Assembly (NCBI RefSeq): GCF_018861145.1
Contig: NZ_JAHKQT010000032.1
Span: 62,001 to 126,000, forward strand
Direction of reading: 5' to 3'
DNA length: 64,000 nt
Source of the DNA: Poseidonibacter lekithochrous
GTDB taxonomy: Bacteria; Campylobacterota; Campylobacteria; Campylobacterales; Arcobacteraceae
Part shown: one piece after another, positions 25,760-33,974 of the stretch
Layout: each line of letters begins with the position of its first letter
Position numbering within the stretch: position 1 is the stretch's first letter
Notes under the pieces: model-generated
Databases searched by the model: none
Told to the model about the DNA's origin: nothing
The model's input: only the letters and a program-made list of their open reading frames with translations
Position numbers and translations under genes: made by a program

Positions 25760-26806
25760 ATGAGTATGAGTCAAGAAGAAATCGAAGCTTTAATGAACGG
25801 TTTAGAAATAGTTGATGATGAAGATTCTATTGTTGAAGAAGAAACACCAATAGTCTTAGAAGATGCACCTGTTGTAAATACTGATGAAATTGAAGAATTG
25901 ATTTCTCAAAATGAAAAAACAAGTACAAAAGAAACGCAAGAAGTATCTGAATTAACTGAAACTTCAACTAATGAAATTGTAAATAATACTAATAGTAACT
26001 CAGGAACAATGGATAATGATGATATTGATGCCTTACTTAAAGATTTAGAATTAGTTGAAAGTAAAGAAGAAAAACCTGAGGATGATTTATTTGATGACCT
26101 TACTAGTGCTAATGTTGAACCTTTAGCTACTAGTGATTTGACATCACAAAATTTTGATGATGTTTCCGCAGATGAAGAAGGTATTGTTGAATCTACTACT
26201 GCAAAAACTTTAGACAAAAATCAAGATGATAAAGAAGAAATAGGTAAAGACTGGGCAGATACAAAAATAAATGAAGGAATGTTCCCTTTTCCTGCAGATA
26301 ATGATACAAAAGTGGTAAATCAATTAAGTCAAGTAGCAAATGATTCTGAAGAAAAAGTATCTCAAATTTTTGATGTTTTAAGTTTAACTTTAGATAATAA
26401 TAATGATGTAAGATCTAAACTAGCTGATTTTGATAAATTTTTAGCTTCAGACTTAGAATTATTAACTTCATTAAGTACTAAATTCCCAAATATTGAAATA
26501 TTTAATGCTCAGAAAAAAGAAGCGGAGAGAATATCTAATAATATAAAAGAGATTTCAGATATAGTAAATGCAGAAGATATGAAAATTTTTGAAGCAATGG
26601 AATTAATGCAATTTAATGATATTAATAGACAAAAGATAGAAAGAGTTATGTCGGTTATTAGAAAATTATCTCTTTATTTAAATAATTTATTTGAAGATGA
26701 TGGAACAAGTCAAGAAATTGCAGTTGCTAAACATATTCATGGGGATAGAAACCATGATTTAATTGGCGAAGATTTAGATAAACTTATAGATGAATTTTCA
26801 AAATAA
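25760..26806 (+). CDS. cheZ: remote CheZ-type CheY-P phosphatase with FliM-like N-terminal peptides
   Basis: A 348-residue protein with a disordered acidic N-terminal half and a helical C-terminal half. Three N-terminal peptides resemble the CheY-binding tail of FliM: SQEEIEALM (4-12), TDEIEELI (41-48) and DDIDALL (87-93). In the helical part, FNDINRQKI (285-293) places D287 and Q291 with the same spacing as the catalytic Asp and Gln of CheZ. The C-terminus, GEDLDKLIDEF, resembles the CheZ tail helix that holds CheY-P. Direct adjacency to cheY supports signal termination. Remote CheZ proteins are known in Helicobacter and Campylobacter. Identification is by motif, not overall similarity. Confidence 0.72.
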   Translation: MSMSQEEIEALMNGLEIVDDEDSIVEEETPIVLEDAPVVNTDEIEELISQNEKTSTKETQEVSELTETSTNEIVNNTNSNSGTMDNDDIDALLKDLELVESKEEKPEDDLFDDLTSANVEPLATSDLTSQNFDDVSADEEGIVESTTAKTLDKNQDDKEEIGKDWADTKINEGMFPFPADNDTKVVNQLSQVANDSEEKVSQIFDVLSLTLDNNNDVRSKLADFDKFLASDLELLTSLSTKFPNIEIFNAQKKEAERISNNIKEISDIVNAEDMKIFEAMELMQFNDINRQKIERVMSVIRKLSLYLNNLFEDDGTSQEIAVAKHIHGDRNHDLIGEDLDKLIDEFSK

Positions 26807-26816
26807 AAGGTAAATA

Positions 26817-27536
26817 ATGAATCAAGGTACATATCCATTAGCTGCATCAATGGTTAATCAAATTAATCGTTTAGATCAAATTAGTAATAATTTAGCAAAT
26901 AATAATACTCATGGTTTTAAACAAGATGGTCTAACGGAAACTACTTTTAATCATTATTTACAAAGAGCGCAAGATGAAGGCTTTACTCCAACAAAAATAA
27001 ATACAGTTACAAATAATATACCTAAAATTGATGCTATGTATATAGATGGTGAAGTTGGAGCAATTGCAAGTACTGGCAATAAACTAGATTTTGCTTTAGA
27101 ACAACCTGATACTTTTTTTAAATTTCAAGACCAAAACGGAGATATTGTTTATACAAGAGATGGAGCATTTAAAAACTCAGATGGTTTCTTAGTAGATTCA
27201 AATGGGAATACTATCTTAAATGCTGATAATGGTCCTATTGAAGTTAATGGTAATGTAAGAGAGCAGCTTGGAATTACACAAGTACCTTTTTCAAATTTAG
27301 AAAAAGTTGGAAATAATAGTTTTAAATTAAAAGATGACAATGAGTTTGCTATTTATGATAATAATGATGGTTTAATCGTAGAAGGTGCAATAGAAAAATC
27401 AAATGTAAATTCAGTTACAGCAATGGTTGAATTAATAGATGCCCATAGAAGGTTTGATCAATCTCAAAAAGCAATAAAAACTATTGATGAATTAAATGGA
27501 AAAGTTATTGAAAAAGTAGGGAGTAATACTAACTAA
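26817..27536 (+). CDS. flgF: FlgF-like proximal rod protein
   Basis: A 239-residue flagellar rod protein of the FlgF/FlgG family: N-terminal MVNQINRLDQISNNLANNNTHGF (shown in parts: LDQISNNLANNNTHGF), central DIVYTRDGAFKNSDGFLVD and C-terminal SVTAMVELIDAHRRFDQSQ. A clear FlgG is encoded nearby, so FlgF is the better name. It is shorter than FlgG and lies directly ahead of flgB with a one-base overlap. Confidence 0.83.
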   Translation: MNQGTYPLAASMVNQINRLDQISNNLANNNTHGFKQDGLTETTFNHYLQRAQDEGFTPTKINTVTNNIPKIDAMYIDGEVGAIASTGNKLDFALEQPDTFFKFQDQNGDIVYTRDGAFKNSDGFLVDSNGNTILNADNGPIEVNGNVREQLGITQVPFSNLEKVGNNSFKLKDDNEFAIYDNNDGLIVEGAIEKSNVNSVTAMVELIDAHRRFDQSQKAIKTIDELNGKVIEKVGSNTN

Positions 27537-27943
27537 TGGATGCAAGTAGTATAACAAGTACACTTTTTGATAATTTTAACTTTAGAGCTGAAAGACAAAA
27601 AGTAATTTCAAGTAATATAGCAAATATAAACACACCAAATTATAAAACAAAAGATTTAACATTTGAAAATGAATTAAAGAATGCACAAGATGCACCAATT
27701 CTAAAATTATCGCAAACACAAGGTAATCATTTTTCAAATGTACAAAGTAACAATAATATTTTAGGACCATCATTAATTCAAGTGAAAGGTTTACAGGAAC
27801 AAAATGATGGTAACAATGTAAATTTAGATACTCAAATGAGTGAAATGTCAAAAAACAAAGTTTTATTTGATGCTGTTCAAGCAGCTATAAAAAAAGATTC
27901 TACATTATTTAGATCAGTAATTGAATCATCTGCTAAAAATTAA
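27536..27943 (+). CDS. flgB: FlgB, proximal rod protein
   Basis: Rod component joining the MS-ring region, 135 residues. Conserved parts are RQKVISSNIANINTPNYKTKDLTFE near residue 20 (split: ISSNIANINTPNYK) and the C-terminal VNLDTQMSEMSKNKVLFDA segment. Its usual partner flgC lies about 17 kb downstream with fliE rather than next to it, so the rod genes are divided between operon parts. Confidence 0.92.
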   Translation: MDASSITSTLFDNFNFRAERQKVISSNIANINTPNYKTKDLTFENELKNAQDAPILKLSQTQGNHFSNVQSNNNILGPSLIQVKGLQEQNDGNNVNLDTQMSEMSKNKVLFDAVQAAIKKDSTLFRSVIESSAKN

Positions 27944-27959
27944 ACAGGATAAGTAATAT

Positions 27960-29687
27960 ATGGATCAACTTGTAAAATTTGTAAATAATTTGAATTCTGC
28001 GCAAAGAGCTGTAATAATTGGAGGATTTTCTTTGTTATTCGTTCTTTTAATTGGATTATTAGTCTATTCAAATATAAAAGCCGAAGACAAAAAATTAAAT
28101 TATACAATTGCTTCAAATTTAACTAAATCTCAAGTTATGTTAGCAAGTGATGAGCTTGAAGCTTCAGGAATACAATTTTCAGTAATTGGAAGTGGAAATA
28201 ATCTTACTTTAAAAACTTCAAAAGAGTTTATCAATATAGCAAAAATAAAACTTGTAACTAGTGAAGCTTCTACAAGCCAACATGTTGGATGGGAGATATT
28301 TGAGAAATCTTCTTTAGGTACTACAAATTTTGAAAATAAAGTTAAATATTTAAGAGCTTTAGAAGGTGAGTTATCAAGGTCTTTAGAGTCTTTATCTGGT
28401 ATTTTAAGAGCAAGTGTAAAAATTGCAATACCAAAAGATTCTATTTTTACTGAAAGAAAATCTGATACTACTGCTTCTGCTGTATTATCCTTAAAACCAG
28501 GTGTTTTTTTAACACAAAAACAAATTGATGGTATTAAAAACTTCATAGGCTCTGCTGTTACTGATTTAAAACAAGAAAATATAAAATTAATAGATCAAGA
28601 TGGATCTTTACTCCAACAATCTTCTGATGATATGGATAATATTAAATCTTTAAATCAGAATAAATATAAAGATAAAATCGAGAATGATTATGAGAAAAAA
28701 ATAGTAGCACTATTAGAACCTTTTGTTGGATTAGGAAGAGTTGTAGCTCGAGTTAATGTTGACTTAGATTTTATAAAAAAGAATATTGAAGAAGAAATAT
28801 ATGATCCTGAAGGAACAATACGAGCGCAACAAGTAATTGAAAATACAGCTAACTCTCAAGGAACGACAGCAAATACAGGTGGAGTTGCTGGAGTTGATAA
28901 TAATATTCAAGAACCAGGTGGTACAAATGGTACTGGGAGTTCAAATTCTTCTAGTGAAGGTACTAATACAGTAACTAACTATGAAATCTCAAAAAAGATT
29001 ATAAAACAACAAGATAATAATTATTCAAAAATAAATAGAATAAATGCAGCTGTTACTTTTGATTCAAGTGTATTAATAGATATAGAAAATAAAGAAGAAT
29101 TTTTATCTTCAATTGCATCAATTGTCCAAGATACAATTGGATATGACCAAAAACGTGGGGATAAAATTACTGTAAAAGATTTTAAGTTTATTGGAGTAAA
29201 AGCTCTTGATGAAGTAAAGCAACAAGTAGATGAGAATGGAAATGTAATATCTGTAGATAATTCTAGTCCTGTTGATACTCTAACTATGATAAAATCAATA
29301 TTAAAAGAGTTTAGTGAATACTTCCAATATTTAATTGCTGCAATATTACTATTTGTTTTTTATAAAAAATTTATAGTAAATCATGAAGTTGTAATTTTAG
29401 GTGATAAGAATATTGCTACTGAAAATAACAATATAGATATAGAAGATAGTAATTTAACAAATTATGAAAATGAATTTGATCTTGATTCTGCACAAGGAAG
29501 GTTAAAATCAAAAATCAAAAGTCAAATTATAAATAATATTGATGGCTTAGATGAAGAATCTGCAGCAAAATATGAAGTGTTTATTGAAGAATTAGATAAA
29601 GAGATTAATAGTTACCCAGAAGAAATTGCTAGAATGATTGAATTACTTCTTTCCGAAGGTAATAAAAATTTTAAGCAAGGAAAATAG
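27960..29687 (+). CDS. fliF: FliF, MS-ring protein
   Basis: Builds the inner-membrane MS-ring that houses the export gate. The 575-residue protein has two membrane helices (about residues 17-40 and 448-468), the ring-building domain with VGWEIFEKSSLG and LEGELSRSLESL, a Gly/Ser/Asn-rich periplasmic insert (about 305-335) and a cytoplasmic tail that would bind FliG. It is followed three bases later by fliG. Confidence 0.96.
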   Translation: MDQLVKFVNNLNSAQRAVIIGGFSLLFVLLIGLLVYSNIKAEDKKLNYTIASNLTKSQVMLASDELEASGIQFSVIGSGNNLTLKTSKEFINIAKIKLVTSEASTSQHVGWEIFEKSSLGTTNFENKVKYLRALEGELSRSLESLSGILRASVKIAIPKDSIFTERKSDTTASAVLSLKPGVFLTQKQIDGIKNFIGSAVTDLKQENIKLIDQDGSLLQQSSDDMDNIKSLNQNKYKDKIENDYEKKIVALLEPFVGLGRVVARVNVDLDFIKKNIEEEIYDPEGTIRAQQVIENTANSQGTTANTGGVAGVDNNIQEPGGTNGTGSSNSSSEGTNTVTNYEISKKIIKQQDNNYSKINRINAAVTFDSSVLIDIENKEEFLSSIASIVQDTIGYDQKRGDKITVKDFKFIGVKALDEVKQQVDENGNVISVDNSSPVDTLTMIKSILKEFSEYFQYLIAAILLFVFYKKFIVNHEVVILGDKNIATENNNIDIEDSNLTNYENEFDLDSAQGRLKSKIKSQIINNIDGLDEESAAKYEVFIEELDKEINSYPEEIARMIELLLSEGNKNFKQGK

Positions 29688-29690
29688 ATA

Positions 29691-30692
29691 ATGTCTGAAA
29701 ATAATGATGTACTAAAAGGTATGTCTATGATGGATAAAGTAGCCAGATTCTTTGTTTTAATTGGTGAAGAATCTACTGTTAAGATTTTCCAACACCTACC
29801 AAAGGAATTAGTAGAAGAAATCTCTACTGCTATTACTCAAATATCTTCTATTAATAAGGATGTATCCTTAGCAATTTTAGAAGAGTTTCATTTATACACG
29901 AGATCAAAAAGTTTTATTAGTTCAGGTGGATATGATTTTGCAAGAGATATTTTATATAAGTCTTTAGGAAAAGGTGAAGCAGATGAAGTTTTAGCAAAAC
30001 TTTCAAGAATGAAATTAGCTTCACAGTCTTTTACATATTTAGATGCAATAAATCCTAAGCAGTTATCAGATTTTATTAAAGAAGAATCTCCTCATACTAT
30101 TGCTGTAATCTTATCACATATGGATTCTTCAAAATCTGCAGATGTTTTAATGCAATTAGAAGAGGAAACTAGAGTTAAAGTTACAATGCAAATGGCAACT
30201 ATTAAAGATGTTTCTCCAGATGTTGTAAGAACAATCTCTGTTATTTTAGAGAAAAAACTTGAATCACTGCTTTCTTCTATTGTTGATGTTGGTGGTGTAA
30301 AAGTTGTTGCTGATATGTTAAATAAATTAGGTCCAAAATCGCAAGATATTTTAAAAAATATAAATGGTATTGATACTTCACTTGCAACTAAAATAAAAGA
30401 GAATATGTTTGTATTTGAAGATTTATTAAATCTTGAAGCAGAATATATAATGAAAGTATTACAAAATGTTGATACTGGAGATGTTGCTGTTGCCATGAAA
30501 AATGCTCCTGAAGAAGATTTAGAGAAAATTACAGGCGCAATGTCACAAAGAGCAAGAGATAGATTCTTAGAAGAATTTGAAATGCTTAATAAAGTTAAAA
30601 TAAAAGATATAGAAAATGCACAAAGAAAAATGCTTGATGTTGCGCAAAAAATGATAGAGGATGGCGTAATTGATAGAGACATGGATGAATAA
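29691..30692 (+). CDS. fliG: FliG, rotor switch protein
   Basis: C-ring protein that contacts FliF and the stator. The 333-residue product shows the N-terminal domain (KVARFFVLIGEE), the middle domain with EESPHTIAVILSHMDS (EHPQ-type motif is EESPHT here) and the C-terminal torque helix region MFVFEDLLNLE with charged residues, then MSQRARDRFLEE. Standard length. It overlaps fliH by one base. Confidence 0.96.
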   Translation: MSENNDVLKGMSMMDKVARFFVLIGEESTVKIFQHLPKELVEEISTAITQISSINKDVSLAILEEFHLYTRSKSFISSGGYDFARDILYKSLGKGEADEVLAKLSRMKLASQSFTYLDAINPKQLSDFIKEESPHTIAVILSHMDSSKSADVLMQLEEETRVKVTMQMATIKDVSPDVVRTISVILEKKLESLLSSIVDVGGVKVVADMLNKLGPKSQDILKNINGIDTSLATKIKENMFVFEDLLNLEAEYIMKVLQNVDTGDVAVAMKNAPEEDLEKITGAMSQRARDRFLEEFEMLNKVKIKDIENAQRKMLDVAQKMIEDGVIDRDMDE

Positions 30693-31336
30693 TGGCAAAT
30701 GATAACGTATATTCAAACGCAAAAGTAGTTAATAATAGTAATAACAATGTCGAAAAATATGAGTTAGGTACATTTATTAACAATAATACGCCAAAACCAG
30801 TTTTAGATGACAGAGAATTAAATGGTAAAGTTGATCCTTTACTAGTAGAAGTAAGAAATTTAAGTTCTCAATTATCATTACTTACAGATAAAGTTACAAA
30901 TATTGAAAATGATGGTATCTCTGGAAAAGATATTGATGCACAAGTAGTTCAAGCTATAAAAGATTTAAAACACTATGCAGCATTTTTTGAACAAGCTACT
31001 TTTCAGATGGAATCAAAGTTATTAAAAACTTCTATTTCAATTGCTCAAAAAATAATTAGTGTTGAAGTTGGTGAAAATTCTGCAAATATGGCAAAACAGA
31101 CAATTACTCATTTATTAGAAAAAATTAAAACTGCTTCAAAAGTTCAAATACATTTAAATCCAAAAGATTATGAATTATTAAAAGATCAATTAAATTTAGA
31201 AAGTTTTATTGAGCTTCGACAGGATGCTAATGTATCAGCTGGTGGTGTTGTAATTGCTAGTGATTTAGGAAATTTTGATGGTAATATAGAAGCAAAAGTT
31301 GCTTCTATGCTTGAAACACTTGATATGGTAATTTAA
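30692..31336 (+). CDS. fliH: FliH, export ATPase regulator
   Basis: Peripheral stalk-like partner of FliI. The 214-residue protein has a variable N-terminal half, a helical FFEQATFQMESKLLKTSISIA region and the conserved C-terminal domain with VQIHLNPKDYELLK and ASAGGV-type ending VSAGGVVIASDLGNFDGNIE (given as VSAGGVVIASDLGN). It is the last gene before a promoter-bearing spacer. Confidence 0.88.
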   Translation: MANDNVYSNAKVVNNSNNNVEKYELGTFINNNTPKPVLDDRELNGKVDPLLVEVRNLSSQLSLLTDKVTNIENDGISGKDIDAQVVQAIKDLKHYAAFFEQATFQMESKLLKTSISIAQKIISVEVGENSANMAKQTITHLLEKIKTASKVQIHLNPKDYELLKDQLNLESFIELRQDANVSAGGVVIASDLGNFDGNIEAKVASMLETLDMVI

Positions 31337-31377
31337 TTAAAATTAACTACTTAAATACAAATACTCCACAATTATGA

Positions 31378-31383
31378 TATAAT
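31378..31383 (+). promoter_or_regulatory. putative promoter of the fliN-flgD-flgE operon
   Basis: A consensus TATAAT with TATGA just upstream (extended -10 style) lies 33 bases before fliN in the only sizeable spacer of this part of the cluster (31337-31416). No sigma-54 GG/GC pair is seen. Confidence 0.5.
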
Positions 31384-31416
31384 ATCAATAAATAATTTAT
31401 TTAAAAAGTATAAGAT

Positions 31417-31704
31417 ATGGAAATTAGTGAAAGAGATTATGATATATTAGTTGACACAGAAATTGTTGTTGATGTAATGTTAGGTAATTCAAATATTAGC
31501 GTAGCAGAGTTTCTAAAACTAAGTGATGGTGATATAATTTCTTTAAATAAAGCAGCTGGTTCAGGTGGGGATATATATGTAAACTCACGTATAGTTGGAA
31601 CTGGCGATATTATTGTAATCGAAGATAAGCTTGCTGTTAGAGTTCAAGATACTATGGACTCTGATAATGTTGTAAGATATTTCTTCGAAGAAAATATGAC
31701 ATAG
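31417..31704 (+). CDS. fliN: FliN, C-ring protein
   Basis: C-ring subunit, 95 residues, made of a single SpoA domain: VDTEIVVDVMLGNSNISVAEFLKLSDGDIISL at the start (key part VMLGNSNISVAEFLKL), IYVNSRIVGTGDIIVIEDKLAVRV later. A second SpoA-containing protein, FliY, is encoded at 38887. No FliM is present in the window. Confidence 0.93.
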   Translation: MEISERDYDILVDTEIVVDVMLGNSNISVAEFLKLSDGDIISLNKAAGSGGDIYVNSRIVGTGDIIVIEDKLAVRVQDTMDSDNVVRYFFEENMT

Positions 31705-31713
31705 GAGTTTATA

Positions 31714-32400
31714 ATGGCAACAGATAATATAGCAGTTAATTCAAGTACAGGTTTGGATGGTAATTCATATACAAGCTCGATTAGTAACGATGAATTAACG
31801 AACGATGATTTTTTAACACTTATGATAACAGAGTTAAAGTTACAAGATCCAACAAGTCCAACTGATTCAGCACAAATGCTTCAGACTCAAATGCAAATGT
31901 CAACAATCAATACTAATCAAGACATGGTTACTGCAATGCAATCTTTACAACAATCCTTTTCTCAAACTGCATTAAGTAATGCATCTAATATTATTGGAAA
32001 AAATATTGAGGATGGAAACATTAGTGAAAATGGTATTAATAAAGCGTATACAGTTACATCTGTTGAAAGTGTTGATGGTCAAGTTCTAGTTAGGGCTCAA
32101 GAAATGCTTTATCTTGAAAGTAAGATTAAATTAACAGATCCTGACGATAGTTCAAATGATATTTTATTGGATTATAATACAGCAGGTGAAATTATTGATG
32201 CAAATGGAAATAAAACTGGATATAAAGTTGCTTTAAATAATCCAGGAGATCCAATTATTAAAGATTCATCATTAGTTATATATGACGCAGATAATACTGA
32301 AGTTTCAGATCATAATTATGCATTAGCTGGTCTTAGCTCAGCTGTTTATTCTGATGAACTAACTGACATCCCTTTTTCTCAAATTACTAAGATATTCTAA
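31714..32400 (+). CDS. flgD: FlgD, hook cap protein
   Basis: Scaffold for hook polymerisation, 228 residues, secreted by the flagellar export system. The conserved start region reads LTNDDFLTLMITELKLQDPTSPTDSAQM (core FLTLMITELKLQDP), followed by a Gln/Met-rich helix and a C-terminal beta domain. It directly precedes the first hook gene by nine bases. Confidence 0.93.
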   Translation: MATDNIAVNSSTGLDGNSYTSSISNDELTNDDFLTLMITELKLQDPTSPTDSAQMLQTQMQMSTINTNQDMVTAMQSLQQSFSQTALSNASNIIGKNIEDGNISENGINKAYTVTSVESVDGQVLVRAQEMLYLESKIKLTDPDDSSNDILLDYNTAGEIIDANGNKTGYKVALNNPGDPIIKDSSLVIYDADNTEVSDHNYALAGLSSAVYSDELTDIPFSQITKIF

Positions 32401-32409
32401 GAGTTTAAA

Positions 32410-33891
32410 ATGATTGGTGGACTTTGGAATGGACTTTCTGGTTTAAATATTTTTGATAAAGCATTAAGTGTTGAATCAAATAATATTACAAATGTAAGTA
32501 CTGTTGGCCATAAAGCTGATGATATTAGATTTGAAGATCTTATGTATCAAAATGGATATGGAAATGGTTCTGCTGTTCAATCTATAGATAAAAGAACAAT
32601 TCAAGGCGGATTACAAGTTACTGGAAATTCATATGATGTTGCAATTGATGGTAAGGGATATTTTATTGTAGAAGAAAGAGAAACAGGAGATACAGCATAT
32701 ACAAGAGCTGGAAATTTTCAAATGAGTGAAGACGGACTTTTACAAACTGCTAATTCTTTAAAAGTTTTAGGTATGACTCCTCAAACAACTTCTATAGTTA
32801 CTTCAAATGAAAATGAAACAACATTTACAAATGAGTATAATACATTTATAGCAAGTCAAACTATCTCAAATGAAAATAGTCAAAGTGTTCCTGCGGATAA
32901 TTTTATAAAAACTATAAATACAAAAGCAACAAATTACTTAGTAAGTGCACAAGATAGTGGTATTTCAGGTAGTGGTTATAAAAGTGCTGATTCCAAAATA
33001 TCAGATATTGATGCTTTAATGAGTGATTATAATAGTAAATTAGAAACTTATTCATTATCTGCTGATTCAGAATCGACAGTATCGATTTCTCAAATAACTA
33101 CAATTGATTATAGTAACTTAACTACAAATTTAGTTGATGAAAATGATTCTATTAATGTATTTGTAAATAACTCAAAAATAAGCCAGCAGTTTGATACGGA
33201 TATTCAAACAACACTAAATAAGTTTTCTGATAAATTATCAAATGTTAAAGGATTAACTTCAACTGTTGATACAACTACAGGAATTGTAGAAATTATGTCT
33301 TTAATTCCAGGAAAAGAAGTTACTATTTCTGAAGCTTCAATAAATAATAATTACTCACTGATTACAAATACACAAGTTGCAAGCTTGGGTTCAGGGCAAG
33401 GATTAGTTGATAGTTCAAGAACTGCTTTAAAAAATGCACTTGAAACTGCTGATGCGAAGTTAATTGATATTACTAGTGAAATATCTTTAAATGAAGATAC
33501 TTTAGTATTAAATGAAATACAAATGAAACTAGATAACTTAGATTTAGTTGAAGAATCTTTTGGGAGTGTAATTATTGATGATGGGAATATTTATTTAAAA
33601 GATGGGAACAATTCATTTTTAGTTGGTAAAATTGAAACGGCTACATTTAAGAATGAACAAGGGTTAGATCCTTTAGGTGATAATTTATATAGAAATACCG
33701 CTGAATCTGGGATAGCTTTAAAGGCTGATGATATGAATACTTTAATTAGTAGTAGTTTAGAATTAAGTAATGCTAATATTAGTACTTCTCTTACTAGTTT
33801 ATTAGTTTATCAAAAAGCATATGAAGCAAATTCAAAATCAATTACAACATCTGATGAAATGTTAACAACAGCTATGGATTTAATCAAATAG
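32410..33891 (+). CDS. flgE: FlgE-type hook protein, first copy
   Basis: Flagellar hook protein of 493 residues. Conserved N-terminal rod/hook helix (GGLWNGLSGL, ESNNITNVSTVGHKADDIRFEDLMY) and C-terminal ANISTSLTSLLVYQKAYEANSKSI flank a variable centre. It is followed by a longer second copy at 33975, and both have FlgE-type ends. Which one builds the main hook cannot be read from sequence; the first, shorter copy follows flgD directly. Alternative: a hook-related rod or junction variant. Confidence 0.85.
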   Translation: MIGGLWNGLSGLNIFDKALSVESNNITNVSTVGHKADDIRFEDLMYQNGYGNGSAVQSIDKRTIQGGLQVTGNSYDVAIDGKGYFIVEERETGDTAYTRAGNFQMSEDGLLQTANSLKVLGMTPQTTSIVTSNENETTFTNEYNTFIASQTISNENSQSVPADNFIKTINTKATNYLVSAQDSGISGSGYKSADSKISDIDALMSDYNSKLETYSLSADSESTVSISQITTIDYSNLTTNLVDENDSINVFVNNSKISQQFDTDIQTTLNKFSDKLSNVKGLTSTVDTTTGIVEIMSLIPGKEVTISEASINNNYSLITNTQVASLGSGQGLVDSSRTALKNALETADAKLIDITSEISLNEDTLVLNEIQMKLDNLDLVEESFGSVIIDDGNIYLKDGNNSFLVGKIETATFKNEQGLDPLGDNLYRNTAESGIALKADDMNTLISSSLELSNANISTSLTSLLVYQKAYEANSKSITTSDEMLTTAMDLIK

Positions 33892-33902
33892 CTGCGTGTT
33901 TT

Positions 33903-33951
33903 CATATTAGTATTTGAATTCAAATATTAATATGTGAACATAAAAGTTCAC
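33903..33951 (+). other. two consecutive hairpins between the tandem hook genes
   Basis: Hairpin one (33903-33934) is a 14-bp stem, CATATTAGTATTTG against its near-perfect complement (one G-T pair), around an EcoRI-like AATT loop. Hairpin two (33934-33951) is GTGAAC/GTTCAC with a six-base loop. The pair fills most of the 83-base spacer and lacks a long T-run, so a processing, stability or attenuation role is more likely than a simple terminator. Confidence 0.55.
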
Positions 33952-33974
33952 TATTTTATTCAAAAGGATAAATC

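Noticed and set aside
28130-28546. 138-codon minus-strand frame inside fliF
   Set aside because: Fully contained in fliF and without any family feature.
30092-30682. 196-codon open frame opposite fliG
   Set aside because: It lies wholly inside the well supported fliG, is Ser/Ile/Phe-rich as antisense frames of AT-rich genes are, and has no recognisable domain.
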